Assembly (NCBI GenBank): GCA_023053545.1
Contig: JAKZAN010000006.1
Location: forward strand, 873,001-937,000
Origin: Lepidurus packardi
Taxonomy: Eukaryota; Arthropoda; Branchiopoda; Notostraca; Triopsidae
Reading direction: 5' to 3'
Length of the DNA stretch: 64,000 bases
In this document: positions 11,496 to 24,100 of the stretch, piece after piece
Position numbering within the stretch: position 1 is the stretch's first letter
How the letters are laid out: each line of letters begins with the position of its first letter
The notes under the pieces: model-generated
What the model saw: only the letters and a program-made list of their open reading frames with translations
Told to the model about the DNA's origin: nothing
Database searches by the model: none
Program-made: the position numbers and the translations under genes

Positions 11496-12975
11496 TAACG
11501 TTCATATTCGGAGTTCAACAGCTCGTCGAGCATGGACGCTCCAGTAGGAGTGGAACGATCAAACGAAGATACCGTTGGACATTTAACTGGGTACATTTGA
11601 TCCAAGATACCGCAACGAGACTGCATTCCGGCACTCCACTCTTCTGCCTCGGCTGGATTGTGAGTTTTTTCCGCCAACGATCTTTAGGCCAGTTTGTCGC
11701 CATAACACAAAACTTTTCAAGCCATGCCTTCTTGGCTCTACGCGATATCAAGACCGTTGGTATCAAACCATCTGCAGTAATTGGACTGATCCTCCGTAGC
11801 TTCTCTTGATGGGTCCGGTTCCAACTCGCGAAACTAAACGCTCAAACGGGGTACAGTTACCGAGCTATCGCGCGCTCTTTTTAAAGGTAGAAATTAGATA
11901 CCAGTTATAAATCAAGCAGAAATAAATAAATTTCGAAATTTTCGAAGAAGAAATAAATCTCGCAAAATACTTTGCGTACTGAATTTGTCCAAGTCAATTA
12001 TAAGTAAACGCTACTTTTTAAGTTCAAGCAAATTGACATATGGATCGTAAGTTGGTGCCATAAAAATAGGCAATACCACTCCCTGCGAGGTTAGCACCTT
12101 TTTGCTCAACTAAGGCAAAATTTAGGATAACAACCAACAGATTACATCGTATTCATTGGATAAGCTTCAACCGCGCCTCAACCGGAACCCAAAACTTAAG
12201 CCCAAAATTTTCTCGTCAAATCGCTTTCTTAACAGCCAGTAATAATGTTTGCCGTTCCACTTCATTGCCGCATTGCGTAACAATTTGCATGAAATCCAAC
12301 TGCCAACGCGTGGCTAATCAACGCCACGAAAGTCCTTCCTGCCGATCGTGCCTGTCATGAGCGAATACACGAACAATCCCTGGTTGACATGATCGCATAG
12401 CTGGACAGCCAATTCTATAATTTCTTTCAAGTTAGAGCAGTTATAGAAAAATATAAAAGACCACACACGCATGTTAGAAACTAATTCAAATACAAAAAAG
12501 TACCCACTAACATTCATTCTGTAACGTGCACTATATTATAAAAGTGACTGTATTGGAAATAAAAAGCTTATTACATATTAGGATTTCGGTAAACCTCGTG
12601 GGCCGCTTGTTGGTGCAATGGAAAGTCTTGATCTGACTTTACGAGTTTGATCGTGGCTAAATTGAGTAACGGACGCGAGACTACATATCAACCATTAATC
12701 TGGAGTAACGTGGCCCCTACATCTTTCCACATTCACGGCAATAACACGGTGAACAGGATTCTATGCAAATGTGACAAGGAACTATTTCAAATGACTGTTG
12801 AATGAAAAAAGGCTCTGAAAACAAGAGAGATGACAAGTTGGACTTACGGAGTTCCCCTGGAGCAACTTGAAGGCTACTTATCCGTCAGCCTTAGGTACGA
12901 TTACGGGTTCTTTAACGCGCTCAAATCAGTGCAGCACTTCGCGCTGCATATCCCCTAGATTGATTGTCATGACTG
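11496..12975 (-). pseudogene. Decayed tandem copy of prophenoloxidase lacking the copper-site exons
   Basis: Pieces align in order to the intact PPO at 7641-10347. Positions 12,850-12,970 match exon 1, with ATG in GTCATGACTGCGG and an in-frame stop. 12,580-12,720 matches exon 2. 12,320-12,450 matches exon 3 (DHVNQGLFVYSLMTGTIGRKDF). 12,150-12,290 matches exon 7. 11,960-12,115 matches exon 8. 11,496-11,815 matches exon 9 (FCVMATNWPKDR, CGILDQMYP). Exons 4-6, which carry the CuA and CuB histidines, are missing between 12,290 and 12,320. Frameshifts and stops interrupt the remainder, and the GCGWP motif is lost. It cannot encode an active phenoloxidase. Confidence 0.88.
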
Positions 12976-12979
12976 CGGC

Positions 12980-13560
12980 TGGAAAACAAAAACTTTTTTT
13001 TTTTCGGGCAAAATATACTGTTCCCAGCACACCACTTTTTTAAAATCCTGGCTTGAACTCCGGACTCGGACTGAACACAATTTGACTTGGCTCCTCCAGA
13101 TCTATAGCAGCAAATAAATCGAAAATTTTTCGGAAAATTTCATCTGATTGATGTGGATCTCTCCTTTTTCCGCTGTGCAATTTTTGCTCCAACTCCTTTT
13201 AGTGTTTGAAACCCAATTCAAAGTCGCACAAAAAGCGTTTGTTTTTAGGTTTTACAACGGCGAACTATAAAAAGGCGCAATACCACAATAGCCGCAATAT
13301 CCTTGATGCATATCTGTTCGCAAAATTCCTCCGGTAATTATGTTGCTACGCAGGAGACCAAGTGTCCAGTCCAGTGCAAAGTCCAAAGTCCAGTCCTCGA
13401 ATCCTTTGGCGACTCCTAATCCAGAATTCTGTACATCCAGAAGTAGAACTCCAATGATCCAGTGTTTTGTACTTTTCCTCAACTCCTTCCTCTCCTGCCC
13501 TGATTTCACATCCGAACAATTCCAAGGGGCTGAAGAATGGATTACAAATTAATAATGCTC
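12980..13560 (-). repeat. Duplicated PPO 5' flank
   Basis: Second copy of the sequence at about 10,360-10,850. It contains AGCACACCACTTTT near 13,027 and AATCCTGGCTTGAA near 13,044. It also has a small tandem of GTCCAGTCC and CAAAGTCC words near 13,367-13,397 that the other copy lacks. It marks the upstream limit of the duplicated unit. Confidence 0.6.
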
Positions 13561-13961
13561 ATGAAAGGAAAAGATAGACAGAAAAACTAAGCGCACATTT
13601 CACAATCCCAAACACACAATCTTGTAAGGAAAAACTGGGGCAACACTTGTTGAGGGTACGAAACTATTGGAAAGGTTGGATTATTAGGGGGCTACTATAG
13701 ATAGTTAATAATCGTTCGCCAAATAAAATAAGAGATAATTATTGGTAATTTTCCCAGGCAAGGTCCAGGAAATTTTAAGACAGAGGGAAAAACCATCTTC
13801 ACATACCTTTTAAGAATGCAAATTCCAATCATCCTTCCAAATCCCAATGTCAGTGCTTAGTATGTCAAGCGAAATGGGAGCATGGCTTAACTATCATCTG
13901 CCTCCCACTAAGTTTTACCCAATAGTCATGAAGTTTACCAATGTTTCTTCTCATGACTTTT
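13561..13961. other. Intergenic, 3' flank of SRSF1
   Basis: About 0.4 kb with no open frame of note. It should contain the 3' UTR of the minus-strand SRSF1 gene. Confidence 0.4.
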
Positions 13962-14897
13962 CTAGTTGTAAGAACGGGAGCGAGAGCGAGATCTAGACCG
14001 CGAACGGGAATAGCTTCGACGGACTGGCGAGTACGTTGGGCTGCTACGACCACGGCGTGGGCTTGCGGATGCTCGCTTTGAAGAATAGTTGTCCCCACCA
14101 CTGAAATCTTCCTTCACGCGCACATAGGCGACTTCTCCCTAATGAAAATTTGTTATGGTTAAAAGTACACATGACAATTTTTTTTCACGTACTTCATGTG
14201 ATCGAAATCGTGAATCGTCAAGCTTCTTGACAGCGTACTTCATGTCTTCATAACGCAAAAATTCAACAACGCCAGTGCCGTCTTTGTAGACATCAGCAAA
14301 ACACACATCACCAGCTTCACGCATGTGGTCTTTCAAATCTTGCCATGATCCAGAAGGTGGCAAACCTGTCATAAAAAGAAATATATAAATAAATTGCTCT
14401 AGCTATTGATCAAGATTATCGTACCTGTCACTAGAACTCTATATTGTGACCTGCGTGAAGGAGGGCCACGGTTGCGGCTACTGTTTGAATTTCCACCTCT
14501 GTCATTCCCACCACTGCGTCCACCGCTAGTACTTCCACCACCTCCTCCTCCTCCGCCTCCTCTACCATCACGGGCACCTCTTGGGAATTCGACGCGCAGC
14601 TTATAACCATCATAATTGAAGCCATTTCTCGAATGCACAGCGTCCTCAGCATCCCTAAATGGAATATGCCATCATTAGGACTTCTTGTACCAGAAGGGGA
14701 CTTATTAATTCACAGCTTACGTACCTACTATCTTCAAATTCGACAAACGCGAACGGTGGACCACGGCGATTCTTCAAATCTATATACGCTATTTTACCGA
14801 ATTTGTAAAACAGGTCTTCAATGTCCTTGGAGCGAATATCTGGTGGCAAATTGCCCACATAAATGCGAGCTTCGTTATTTCTATTGCTACTACTCAT
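13962..14897 (-). CDS. SRSF1: Serine/arginine-rich splicing factor 1 (SF2/ASF)
   Basis: Four exons: 14897-14725, 14654-14425, 14365-14193 and 14138-13962, total 753 nt, 250 aa (human SRSF1 is 248). It binds exonic enhancers and promotes U1 and U2AF recruitment. RRM1 shows RNP2 IYVGNLP and RNP1 [10 protein letters not shown] hinge of about ten glycines follows RGARDGR. The pseudo-RRM carries the invariant [10 protein letters not shown]. The tail is a short RS domain of alternating Ser-Arg ending SYN. The glycine hinge and RS tail sit on repetitive GGN and CGN runs. The gene is divergent from the LC8 gene. Confidence 0.96.
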
Positions 14898-15404
14898 TTT
14901 ATCCCAGGATGATGTGGATATTTCAAAATAAAATGAATGAAATTATCACTCCCCAGCCGGCTTGTAAACAATATAAATGGCGGGCAAGCTACAGTGGGCG
15001 GTGCTTAACTGCATGGGTGGTACGGCTTGCTTAGACGTCACGTAAGGAGGAGTCGCGTGATAGAAGACTGATAGAAGACGCCGATTAGAAACCAATGACA
15101 AAGTCGTCTATCCTGGAAGGTCTGCTCAGGCGCTGCGTGTTTTAGAGTTTGTCCATTTCTGGTTAGCGGTCGGAAGTTTCCTCTAGAAGAAATTTGTGAT
15201 TTTACTATTTATTATTTCTTTGAACCAAGGTAAGTTAAGGAAGGTATTCCTGTTATGTACTTGTATTGTGCGTACCCTGTTTGAAGTATAAGCGGAGTTG
15301 ACTGTTGAGGTGTGAAAGGTGTTATATGGTTCGTAGATTTCATTTCAACTATTACATTTAGCTATGCTGGCGTCCAGCTAATATAATTGCTTGCGTTGCA
15401 GAAT
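14898..15404. promoter_or_regulatory. Divergent SRSF1 / LC8 promoter region with an LC8 5' UTR intron
   Basis: About 0.5 kb separates the two start codons. A strong donor (CCAAG followed by GTAAGTT) lies at 15230, and the acceptor TTGCAG ends at 15401, three bases before the LC8 ATG. The LC8 5' UTR is therefore split by an intron at 15230-15401, an arrangement common in LC8 genes. Confidence 0.6.
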
Positions 15405-15838
<434 letters not shown>

Positions 15839-16380
15839 AAACAAATACAGCGCTATTTGCCTATTGTGAAGCACATAAAGCTAACCCTCCACCTAATTTT
15901 CCAAAGTTAAATTCATCTTCACCTCAAAATATCTGTATGACAAGTTGGAACACGTAAAGAAATTGCTCGGGTACCTCCCGTGTTGGTGTGCTTTAGCTAT
16001 ATACTGCCTCATTATTGTCTTCAGAAAAGTCCACTCTTTAAATGGGTTTTACGTTTTCGTTAATCGCAATCATTTTGTTTCTGGCTCAGTTTGCTAGACG
16101 GTTAAAAAGATTCCTAATCCCATTTAAATAGTCTAATCTCATTCGCCGAGCTCAGCGACTGGTTGTGTTATGTCAAATTTGAGATGAAGATCAATACATG
16201 GCGTGAGGCTTTAATCCCAAAACTACTTTTTTTTTCCATCCGCTTCCCCATAGTAACGTAAACGTTTTCCATCTTGACTATAGATCTACATCTAATATTA
16301 TTTCATAGATAAAAAAGCTGATATCAGACCATGCACGTTGTCCGACAGATCAGGCACACTAGGTCAGTACTCTCGCAACA
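15839..16380. other. LC8 3' UTR and MIF 5' flank
   Basis: Intergenic, about 0.54 kb, between two plus-strand genes. No further gene or structured RNA is evident. Confidence 0.4.
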
Positions 16381-16896
16381 ATGCCGACCTTTGCAATCCA
16401 GACGAATTTAGCTGCAAATCAGATTCCCGCTAAATTTTTAGCGGAAACTGTGCGACTAATAGCCGAAACATTACAGAGACCTGTTGAGGTAAGTCTGGCT
16501 TTATACTGTAACCGCTGCTTATAAAAAATTGATTTCTATAGTATTGCACAGTATCAGTAAGTACGGATGTACTAATGATACGGGGATTAGATGACCAATC
16601 GCCGTGTGCTATGGCAACGTTATTGTCGATTGGACTTTTAGGAGTCGAGGAAAACAAAAAGTATTCCGCAATTCTATGCAAGCACGTTACTGAGAACTTG
16701 GGTATACCAGAGGACAGGTAAACCGAGACTATTTGTGACAATTATCAATAAGGCTCATAATCCTTACAGGTTTCTGATTCAATTTTGTGATGCGCTCGGT
16801 TCTGCCATTGGCCATAAAGGAGTAACCTATGATATCCCTGGGCAATTATTTCATGTAGACACTGAATTAGAAAGTCAAATCATTAATACAAAGTGA
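16381..16896 (+). CDS. MIF: Macrophage migration inhibitory factor (MIF) family protein
   Basis: Three exons, 16381-16488, 16542-16717 and 16770-16896, total 411 nt, 136 aa. MIF proteins are small trimeric cytokine/tautomerase proteins that are released without a signal peptide. The N-terminus MPTFAIQTN exposes the catalytic Pro after Met removal. LLSIGLLG matches the conserved SIG active-site strand, and IPEDRFLIQF matches the ISPDRVYINY strand. The residue aligned to the vertebrate active-site Lys is Arg33. The CALC redox motif is replaced by CAMA, so thiol-oxidoreductase activity is unlikely. The C-terminus is about 20 aa longer than vertebrate MIF. The family is missing from many insects, which supports a non-insect arthropod. 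Confidence 0.9.
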
Positions 16897-17164
16897 AAAA
16901 AAGTGAAATGTGATGTAAAGTGAAATTTGCTGGCGTGTAATAGTTGCAATTCTTTTGGGCTTTCCTTTCTTTACGTCCTTACATATTCTTTCATTTTTTC
17001 ATACTTCACTTTTAGAAAAAAAAAGTGAAATATGACAAAAGTAGGTCGTTGAATTTTAAAGCCTTTCTCTACGGGATTTGAAAAAGTATCTTCTTACCTA
17101 AGCTTCACTTCTACATCTTGGCAATAAAATACCACCATTTATTAGGCGTGATCATCACATTGCC
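16897..17164. repeat. Short AAGTGAAAT-rich stretch
   Basis: Downstream of MIF the words AAAAGTGAAA, AAAGTGAAAT and their reverse complement CACTTTT recur between about 16,895 and 17,035. Nothing coding is seen. Confidence 0.4.
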
Positions 17165-17455
17165 AAACTTAAATTTCAATGATACTTCTTGTAAAAGTCT
17201 TTGAAACACAAATATAGCTTCGTCAGAAGCGTGGTAAAGCCCTTTCTTGCCTTCATTCACTCTTCATTTTGAGTGATCATTCACTCAAAACATGAGCATT
17301 TTCAAAGGTCCTTGAGTGAATGTTGCAGCCTTTGGAAAACTCTTTGCAAAAGCTACGATCTAGTTGTTTCTGTCTGGTAGTCAAGACGAGTTCCTGTGTT
17401 CTTCTGGATATCTTCAATAGCTACTTCATACGGTGTGAAAATAAGGAAAAACAGA
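17165..17455 (-). pseudogene. Degenerate copy of the penultimate DOCK exon
   Basis: Aligns by eye to the DOCK exon at 18,378-18,631 in the same orientation. Shared words include AAGTCTTTGAA, TTTCTTGCCTTC, GGTCCTTG and TTCTTGTGT/TTCCTGTGT, in the same order, ending with the counterpart of GGTGTCAAAACC. Indels and substitutions destroy the frame. It lies about 0.9 kb beyond the DOCK stop codon, as expected from a local duplication. Confidence 0.7.
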
Positions 17456-18184
17456 TAACTAAATTTATATATGAAATAGAATTAACTTAAAAGTATGAAA
17501 CGCCTTTAAATTCGTGACTTAACCTCACAAAAATCCTCTTCATCTTCGCCTTTGTTTTCACCGCTGTAAACGGCACATACTAAACAGGCACGCGTCGCAT
17601 TCTGGCTTCTCGTGCAGAGCCGATCGGGAACTGCCCGTGGGGACGCCCTCCCTAGCAAGACGGCAGCTTTCGGCGTTATATTATTGTTCTCTCTTAGTAT
17701 TTCATGCCAAAAAGCCAATGAAGGTACGTTGAAGAAAAATATTCCTCGTGGTTTCGAGTCTTTGCTGTTTGCTAGTTCCTTTCCCTGACTCACGCACGCA
17801 GCAATAGGAATACGAGGCAATTTCGTATTTATTTATTTTTTTTTACTTCGAGACTTGTTTGTTAGCTTCTCCCTGGTTGGCACACGCACGCAGCAATACT
17901 GGAAAGAGCCAACCTAGCAGTCAACTTGGCCAAGGTGATCTGAACTACAATGAAACGCCCTACTCATTTTGCATGACCAGTGTAATCAGTGGGCATACAG
18001 CGATTGCAATAATGTCGTCTTGGTAAAAGCGAAATGCAAAACATAAGCAGCAGCTTGAATGTTTTACATACTTTCCTGCTAAGCTTAATTTAAAATCTTG
18101 TTTGCTAATTAGGCGTCACGTCTGCCACATTTTGACTACAATACATAATCTATTTATTCGAAATGACCATAAGTGTGCGACGTT
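17456..18184. other. Intergenic, DOCK 3' flank
   Basis: Holds a 104-codon minus-strand frame (17506-17820) that I do not recognise. A short direct repeat of CACGCACGCAGCAATA appears near 17,790 and 17,884. No supported gene. Confidence 0.35.
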
Positions 18185-21100
18185 TTACCTCCGACTCCGT
18201 TTAATGGTGGCCAACAAAGGTGCCAAACGGCTTTTTAACTGCCGATAATTATTCTCCAATTCTTTCTGATAGGCCACTTGATCTGGTCCGACCAGTTTTC
18301 TGTTCCGTTCCAAAGCGTCCAAACATCTGAATAAAAAATAAGATGACTTTCCGTCTCTGCCACAATTATTTTAGTACTTTTTGGAGAAGTCTTTGAAGCA
18401 CAAACGCAGCCTCGTTTGTAGTTTGGTGGGCTGTTTCTTGCCTTCGCTCAAATCTAGCAGAAACACATGCGCGATTTCCATGGGTCCTTGGTTGACTGTC
18501 GTTCCAATACAGCCTTGCAAAACCATTTGCAAAATCTTGGGGTCAGGTGGTTCTTGCATGGTAGCGACGGCGAGTTCTTGTGTCTTCTTTTGGATGTCTT
18601 CTGTCGCCACTTCAATCGGTGTCAAAACCAACTAGAGTAATTGTTTTTGTAGGCCAGTGGTGCACACCTTGGAAATGTTACCTGTTTCCTGTCCATGACT
18701 TGAATCCGCGTCTTGACGTACGGAAAGTGGTTCAAGGTAGTTAAAATCGTTTTTCGTTTATATTGCTCATGCAGTTCCCCGTGAGCCCTTCCATCGGGTG
18801 TAAACGGCGTTGCATACATGAAACGTTCTACAAGAGTCAGTCAGCCATGGTTGGGGTAAGCGCGTAAAGGTTACTTATGTTGTAGTTCCTTTCGAAAATG
18901 GTAAATCGCTCCCTAAGTTCGTACGAATCAAAGTACGGCTCTACGTACGTAATTTGTATGTAGGCTTTGTCGGGATGCAACTTGTTGGAATCCACCGGGT
19001 TGGAATCCTTGATCATGACTACGCTTTCGACGCCAAAACGGTCACAATAAAAATTCTAGTCACAATAGATGCTTGAGTACCCTCACTGAAACAATAGTGC
19101 AAGTTACTTCTAAACGGTGTGAAATTTCAGCCAGTTTCGTTAACGTGGGCTCCTTGTATACAAATTCTTCTCCGTCCAAGTCCCCAAACTTGGAACCATA
19201 AAATCCCACCCGGAAATACGTTCCAAAAACCCGTTTGCCTTGCGTTTGCTCTATCCTCGTAAACGCATCATGCAGCTTACTACATGGAGAAACTGAGAGA
19301 CCATTCCATTCCCCATGAATCTATTTTACCTGTGAATATTAATGAGCTTCTTGTAATCACGATGCGCTTCGGCTATAGGCGTCAAAATCTTATAAACTTC
19401 ATTCATAGCCTCAAAGAGTCCACCCTAGTACAGACATCATAACCAAAGATTCCAAGTTGAATCCTCATCAAGTGTGTGATAATACCGTATAGAAAGCCGA
19501 CGCCGCTTGTTCGAGGAGACCGACGAGCCCGTTTTCGGTAAAGTATTTCCCCGTGCAGATTCCTTCTTCGTCGGGTGAAACCACGTCATCCGAGACGGCG
19601 CTTTCCTCCAACGCATTAGGACTCAATCGTTGGAATGTCACAGCTCCAGCGGGTAAATGCATCCTGTCTTCCAACATGCGTAAATACTCAGAAACCAAAG
19701 CAGCGGAATGGACCAGACAAAGTGCCGCTTCTGCATGATTTCCCCTCTAGAAATAAGTCAAGTATATACAGTGAAGTGTGTCAAGTAAATAAGTAAAGTG
19801 TGGTACCCCACGCCAATACTCAGAATCAAGCTTACTTCAATGTGCTTTTGGGCCATACTAGCCAACCACGTGAGTCGCAAATCAGGCGAGTTTTGATACC
19901 CTTTTGCAATACGATACATGAGATCGAGTAGCATTTCTGGGTCTTCTTCAAATTCTTTCATTTTGACGGTATCCGACAAAATCATGTGTAAATTGAAGAT
20001 CAGATCACGAACCTACTCCGTTTGGCAAATCAGGGCTCAATTCAAAGACAACAACTTGTTACTTGTTCTGGAAACGAGGTATCTTGCAACTCGGAATCTT
20101 CTTCGCTATAAATCAAGATAGTCTTCAAAGACCTACGCAAAGCTTCTTCGTTGAACGAAGAACTCGTACCCACTAGAGAACTCAGGGACATGGTAACTTG
20201 CATCTTCACTCGCGCAAAATTCTGAAACTCGCATCAGTAAAATTCCAGCTCCGAAATAAATAAAGTGTTCACTTACATTCCCGATCTCAAAGTTTTGTCG
20301 CATCAGCGAGTAGAGTGAAGCAGACGCCTGAGATCGTACTGCAGCAATTGCAGAACTGCAATGCCGTAACAGCCTCAGACACAAGTCTGCACATAATTCC
20401 GTTTCTTCGTCGAAAAGTAAACTGGGATACTAAACGAGACCCAACAGAATAAAAGTACATTAATTTGTTGGCCAAAAAGTTCTCGCCGAGTAGGCCCCGT
20501 TGTGTTAAACCACCCCCAAGGGGGTAGTTCCCTCCCATTCCTGTGCTACGGCAAATGCCCGACCCACCGCGGTTATACGGCTCGTATCCTGGCCTAAGAA
20601 CACGCGCTCGGGAAGAGGAAGAGCCCTCACCAGCTGACACACTTTCTGCTATTAGACCCGGGGACCTTCCTCCCAGCATGGGCTGGGATAGGGAGGCTGG
20701 CAAGAACATACTATACGACCCTTCTACAGAAGCCAAGGTGCGGACGTTTAGGTGGAGCGCTCGCGCTTACTACTTTCCACACTATATCCTTTGCTTTCAA
20801 TTTTGCTCACGCGCTATTTCGGAAATAGTTGTCTTTCCTAATTTGGTTTCGCGGTCGTAACATTACTATCAGGAACACATTTTAATAGGTTCAAGCAATT
20901 TGGTATGGAACCAATTCGCAATTTAAAATAAAGCGACCCGAATTAGAAAGCTGGTTTAGATTCCTGATTTTCATACTTTTTAAAACTTACAAGAATTTAC
21001 GACTTAATTAATTATTTTTCACACCAAATTCGAATTCCGCAAACACTTTCTTACATAAACTGATTTACCTTAATTTCCAAACAGATTTGAGAGTAACGCT

Positions 21101-24100
21101 TTCAATCACGATTTAAACCAATGATCTTCAGAGAATCTACGGAACATCAACCTTAAAAAATTCTGTTTCCTTACACTACAACCACTGTACCATTGTATAG
21201 CTAAAAAAAGTTAACTGTACAATGGTAAAAAAAAACTTAAATAAATTCATCCCAAACATTTACTTACCGGTAATTTACCACGTGGCAAATTACCACATGG
21301 TTGATATGAATAGATTGTCCTGTATTACGATGCATGCAACATTGTAGCATAAGATCAACGGCATCTTGGGCTTACCTTGAAGACAAAAGATCTTTGTGTT
21401 GCAAAGAGGTTTTGTAAAAGGGCCGTGCTTTGCGTACAGGCCAACATGTGAAGTATGACTCGAAGCACGCCTGGTAGTAGGCCTTGCAAGTTGTCTTGTT
21501 GGGAGACTACCTACAAGTTTCACTCTCTTTAAAAATTCATTCCCCCAAAAAGTAAAAAAAAAAAAAATATTATTGGTAATACTTGAACGAGAAGCTCCAA
21601 GGAATCCATGACTGCCAAATTTGCCTGCGTAGCCAAGTTTCCTTCTATGTGTGCATCAGCTTCCAATTCCGTATCTCGCACACGGGGCCGCTCTGGCTCC
21701 AGAGGAGATCGCCAGCAAGTGAGGTCTTTCCTCCACCGCAAAGCTGGTCGTTCCGTCGACCCAGGAACAGAACTAGAACTACCTCCATGACCCATGGCGG
21801 GGAAGTTGGGTGTGTGTGGTTGATTATTGCTTCCGAGAGGCGGTCCTGCGCTGGGTGACGGGTTGCGCTCTATAGATCAGAAGCAAGTTGAATTAACTAA
21901 TCAAATTCTAGTTAGTTTTTAAATTCGTTAGAAAATAAGACTAATCAAAGGTTAGGTTCAAGAAGAGGCATCAAGCCCGCAAAGGTGTGGAACCATGCCA
22001 GACCAAGAGTTTGTAATGTTAGTTGAGTAAGAAACAAGCCTGGCCAAGCGTACTCTTGTCTTAATCCAGTCCATGCTAAGCAGTTTCAGCCTGTCTGCTG
22101 TGTTGTTTGTGCAGCCGCGAGTCTTCTTCCTTTCCTACCCTTTTACCTTGAGTCAGGCCTGTATAAAACTGGGAATTGCCCACCGTTTGGGCCGGTCCAC
22201 CCCCATCTTCTCCTCCACCACCACCACTAAGCCATAAACCACCAGCATTACCTCTGCGCCGCATCATCTCGTAGCGGGCTGAACCTTGGCCCAAGATGAC
22301 GTCCTCCAAACGCGATTTTAAATCCGTATGCCGGCTCAAGCTCTGCTGCAAAAGACGCTTCAAGTAGCGCTTTCCCTACGAACCAAAACCAGCTTAATTC
22401 CCTGTTCCAGCAAGAACAGAACATGGCTTACTTTGTATTCGAAACAGGAAACGGCCGAAAACAAAAGCTCCAAGAGTAATTGCAGTCGATGCGCCGGCAG
22501 TTCTGACCAGTAACAACGTAACGGAGACTCGTCCACATGTCTTAGGATCCACACTATGCAGAGCAGCAAATGCCGTGTGCATTCTGCGTTCAACGGCATC
22601 TTTCGCTGTAAACATGTGTTTTATTTTCTTATTTTTACTAATATGTGAATAGTTTACATGACTATAAACTTGAGAATTGCATCCGCGACCAGCAATTGCC
22701 ATGGCTACATTGGGATTGATGGCCTGTGACGTTGAATAGTCGCCATCGTCCTGCTGTCGATCCCGACCTATTAAATAGTATACAATGTGTGGCAATTAAA
22801 TAAATACAGCATTGAAAAGATCTAAAATTCACATGTAAGGCAATACCCAAATGGAGGGCACGAGTCTTGGATGCTCTCCACCCTGAATTACCTAACTCCT
22901 ACTCTACGCGTCATGAACTGTGCTCCATTCTCCAACTCTCAAGAAAGAGCACTGTTCGGTTGCGATGTCTTTTTTTTATATACAGTACCCTGTTTTATAG
23001 TTATAAGCTAAGTAGCTTAGTAGAGTTTAAAAGTTATTTTGTCTGGACAAAGGGCGCATAGCAAAAAATAGTAGCTTAGTAAAAAAAATTAAAAAATTTC
23101 ACCTTCATTTTCACCACAGTATAGAGGTTTCACAGTATGCTAGCAGGGCTATCTTCCAATGTTAAGGTTTTCTGACGACCTTCTCGGTCCCCCGAGTAAT
23201 ATTCAGGTAAAAGGCCAGAAAATGAAAGGGTACATTCGCAAACCTCCCAGTGCAGTTAAAAAAAGGTCACAACGGTTTACAAAGCGCGTAATTTAAATCT
23301 ATTGCTTTAAACTATGTGAGCTTAAAATAAAAGATGAATTAACTAGGTCAAAGCACAACACGTATACACATTCTAGACTATTTCGCGTTACCCAGGTTGC
23401 ACCACGAGGAGGCAGTCTATTTTGCAACCCATACATAGGTGTTTTATAGTATACAGGTTTAACCCCATATACCATAAAATACCCATGTATATGTCTATAT
23501 GTGTTGTTAGGACTATCTATGTCTATATACGAGTTATCCATTACATTGGTACTTTACAACTATTCCTAAATGTTACTAACTTTTGCAAGTTTAGTATTTT
23601 TCTTAACACGTTTAACTACGGCTCTTTCTGCTACAGCTACATTTTCTTCTTTAAGTGTATAGTAAATCCTAACTCGAACGAACAAATTAAAAAAATAATC
23701 AACTGGAAAAGCTTCGCATGTCAATTCAGATAAACCCAGCAGTTTAAGTTTAGCAACAATAACACTAACTATCCCTGGCTCACAAAAGGATTGATGATAA
23801 GTTTCCTGAAAAACGGACTCACTTTGTGAACGTGAAAAACGGACTCACACAATGTGAACGTGAAAGAGATTACCGTAAGACTTTAATACCAAGATCCATC
23901 ATAATCATTTCTGGGAGAAAAACTTTCGAATTCGCGCAATGCTAGTCGAATCGTACGTCAGCCCCAAACTCCCTAGAGAGAAAGGTCACCAATCCCCGTT
24001 TTGTGAATGTTTTGTTCTCTTTTCGAACCCTTTTTGTAGAAGATTTGGAATGCCTACTTCTGGGGTAGGATGGGCAAGTCTGTGAATTCATCCCTCCTAT

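Noticed and set aside
17506..17820. 104-codon minus-strand frame between MIF and DOCK
   Set aside because: No recognisable domain and no match to DOCK exons. It may be chance.
20543..20860. 105-codon plus-strand frame inside DOCK
   Set aside because: It lies in a GC-rich intronic island with an equally long antisense frame. No domain is recognised and no splice context supports it.
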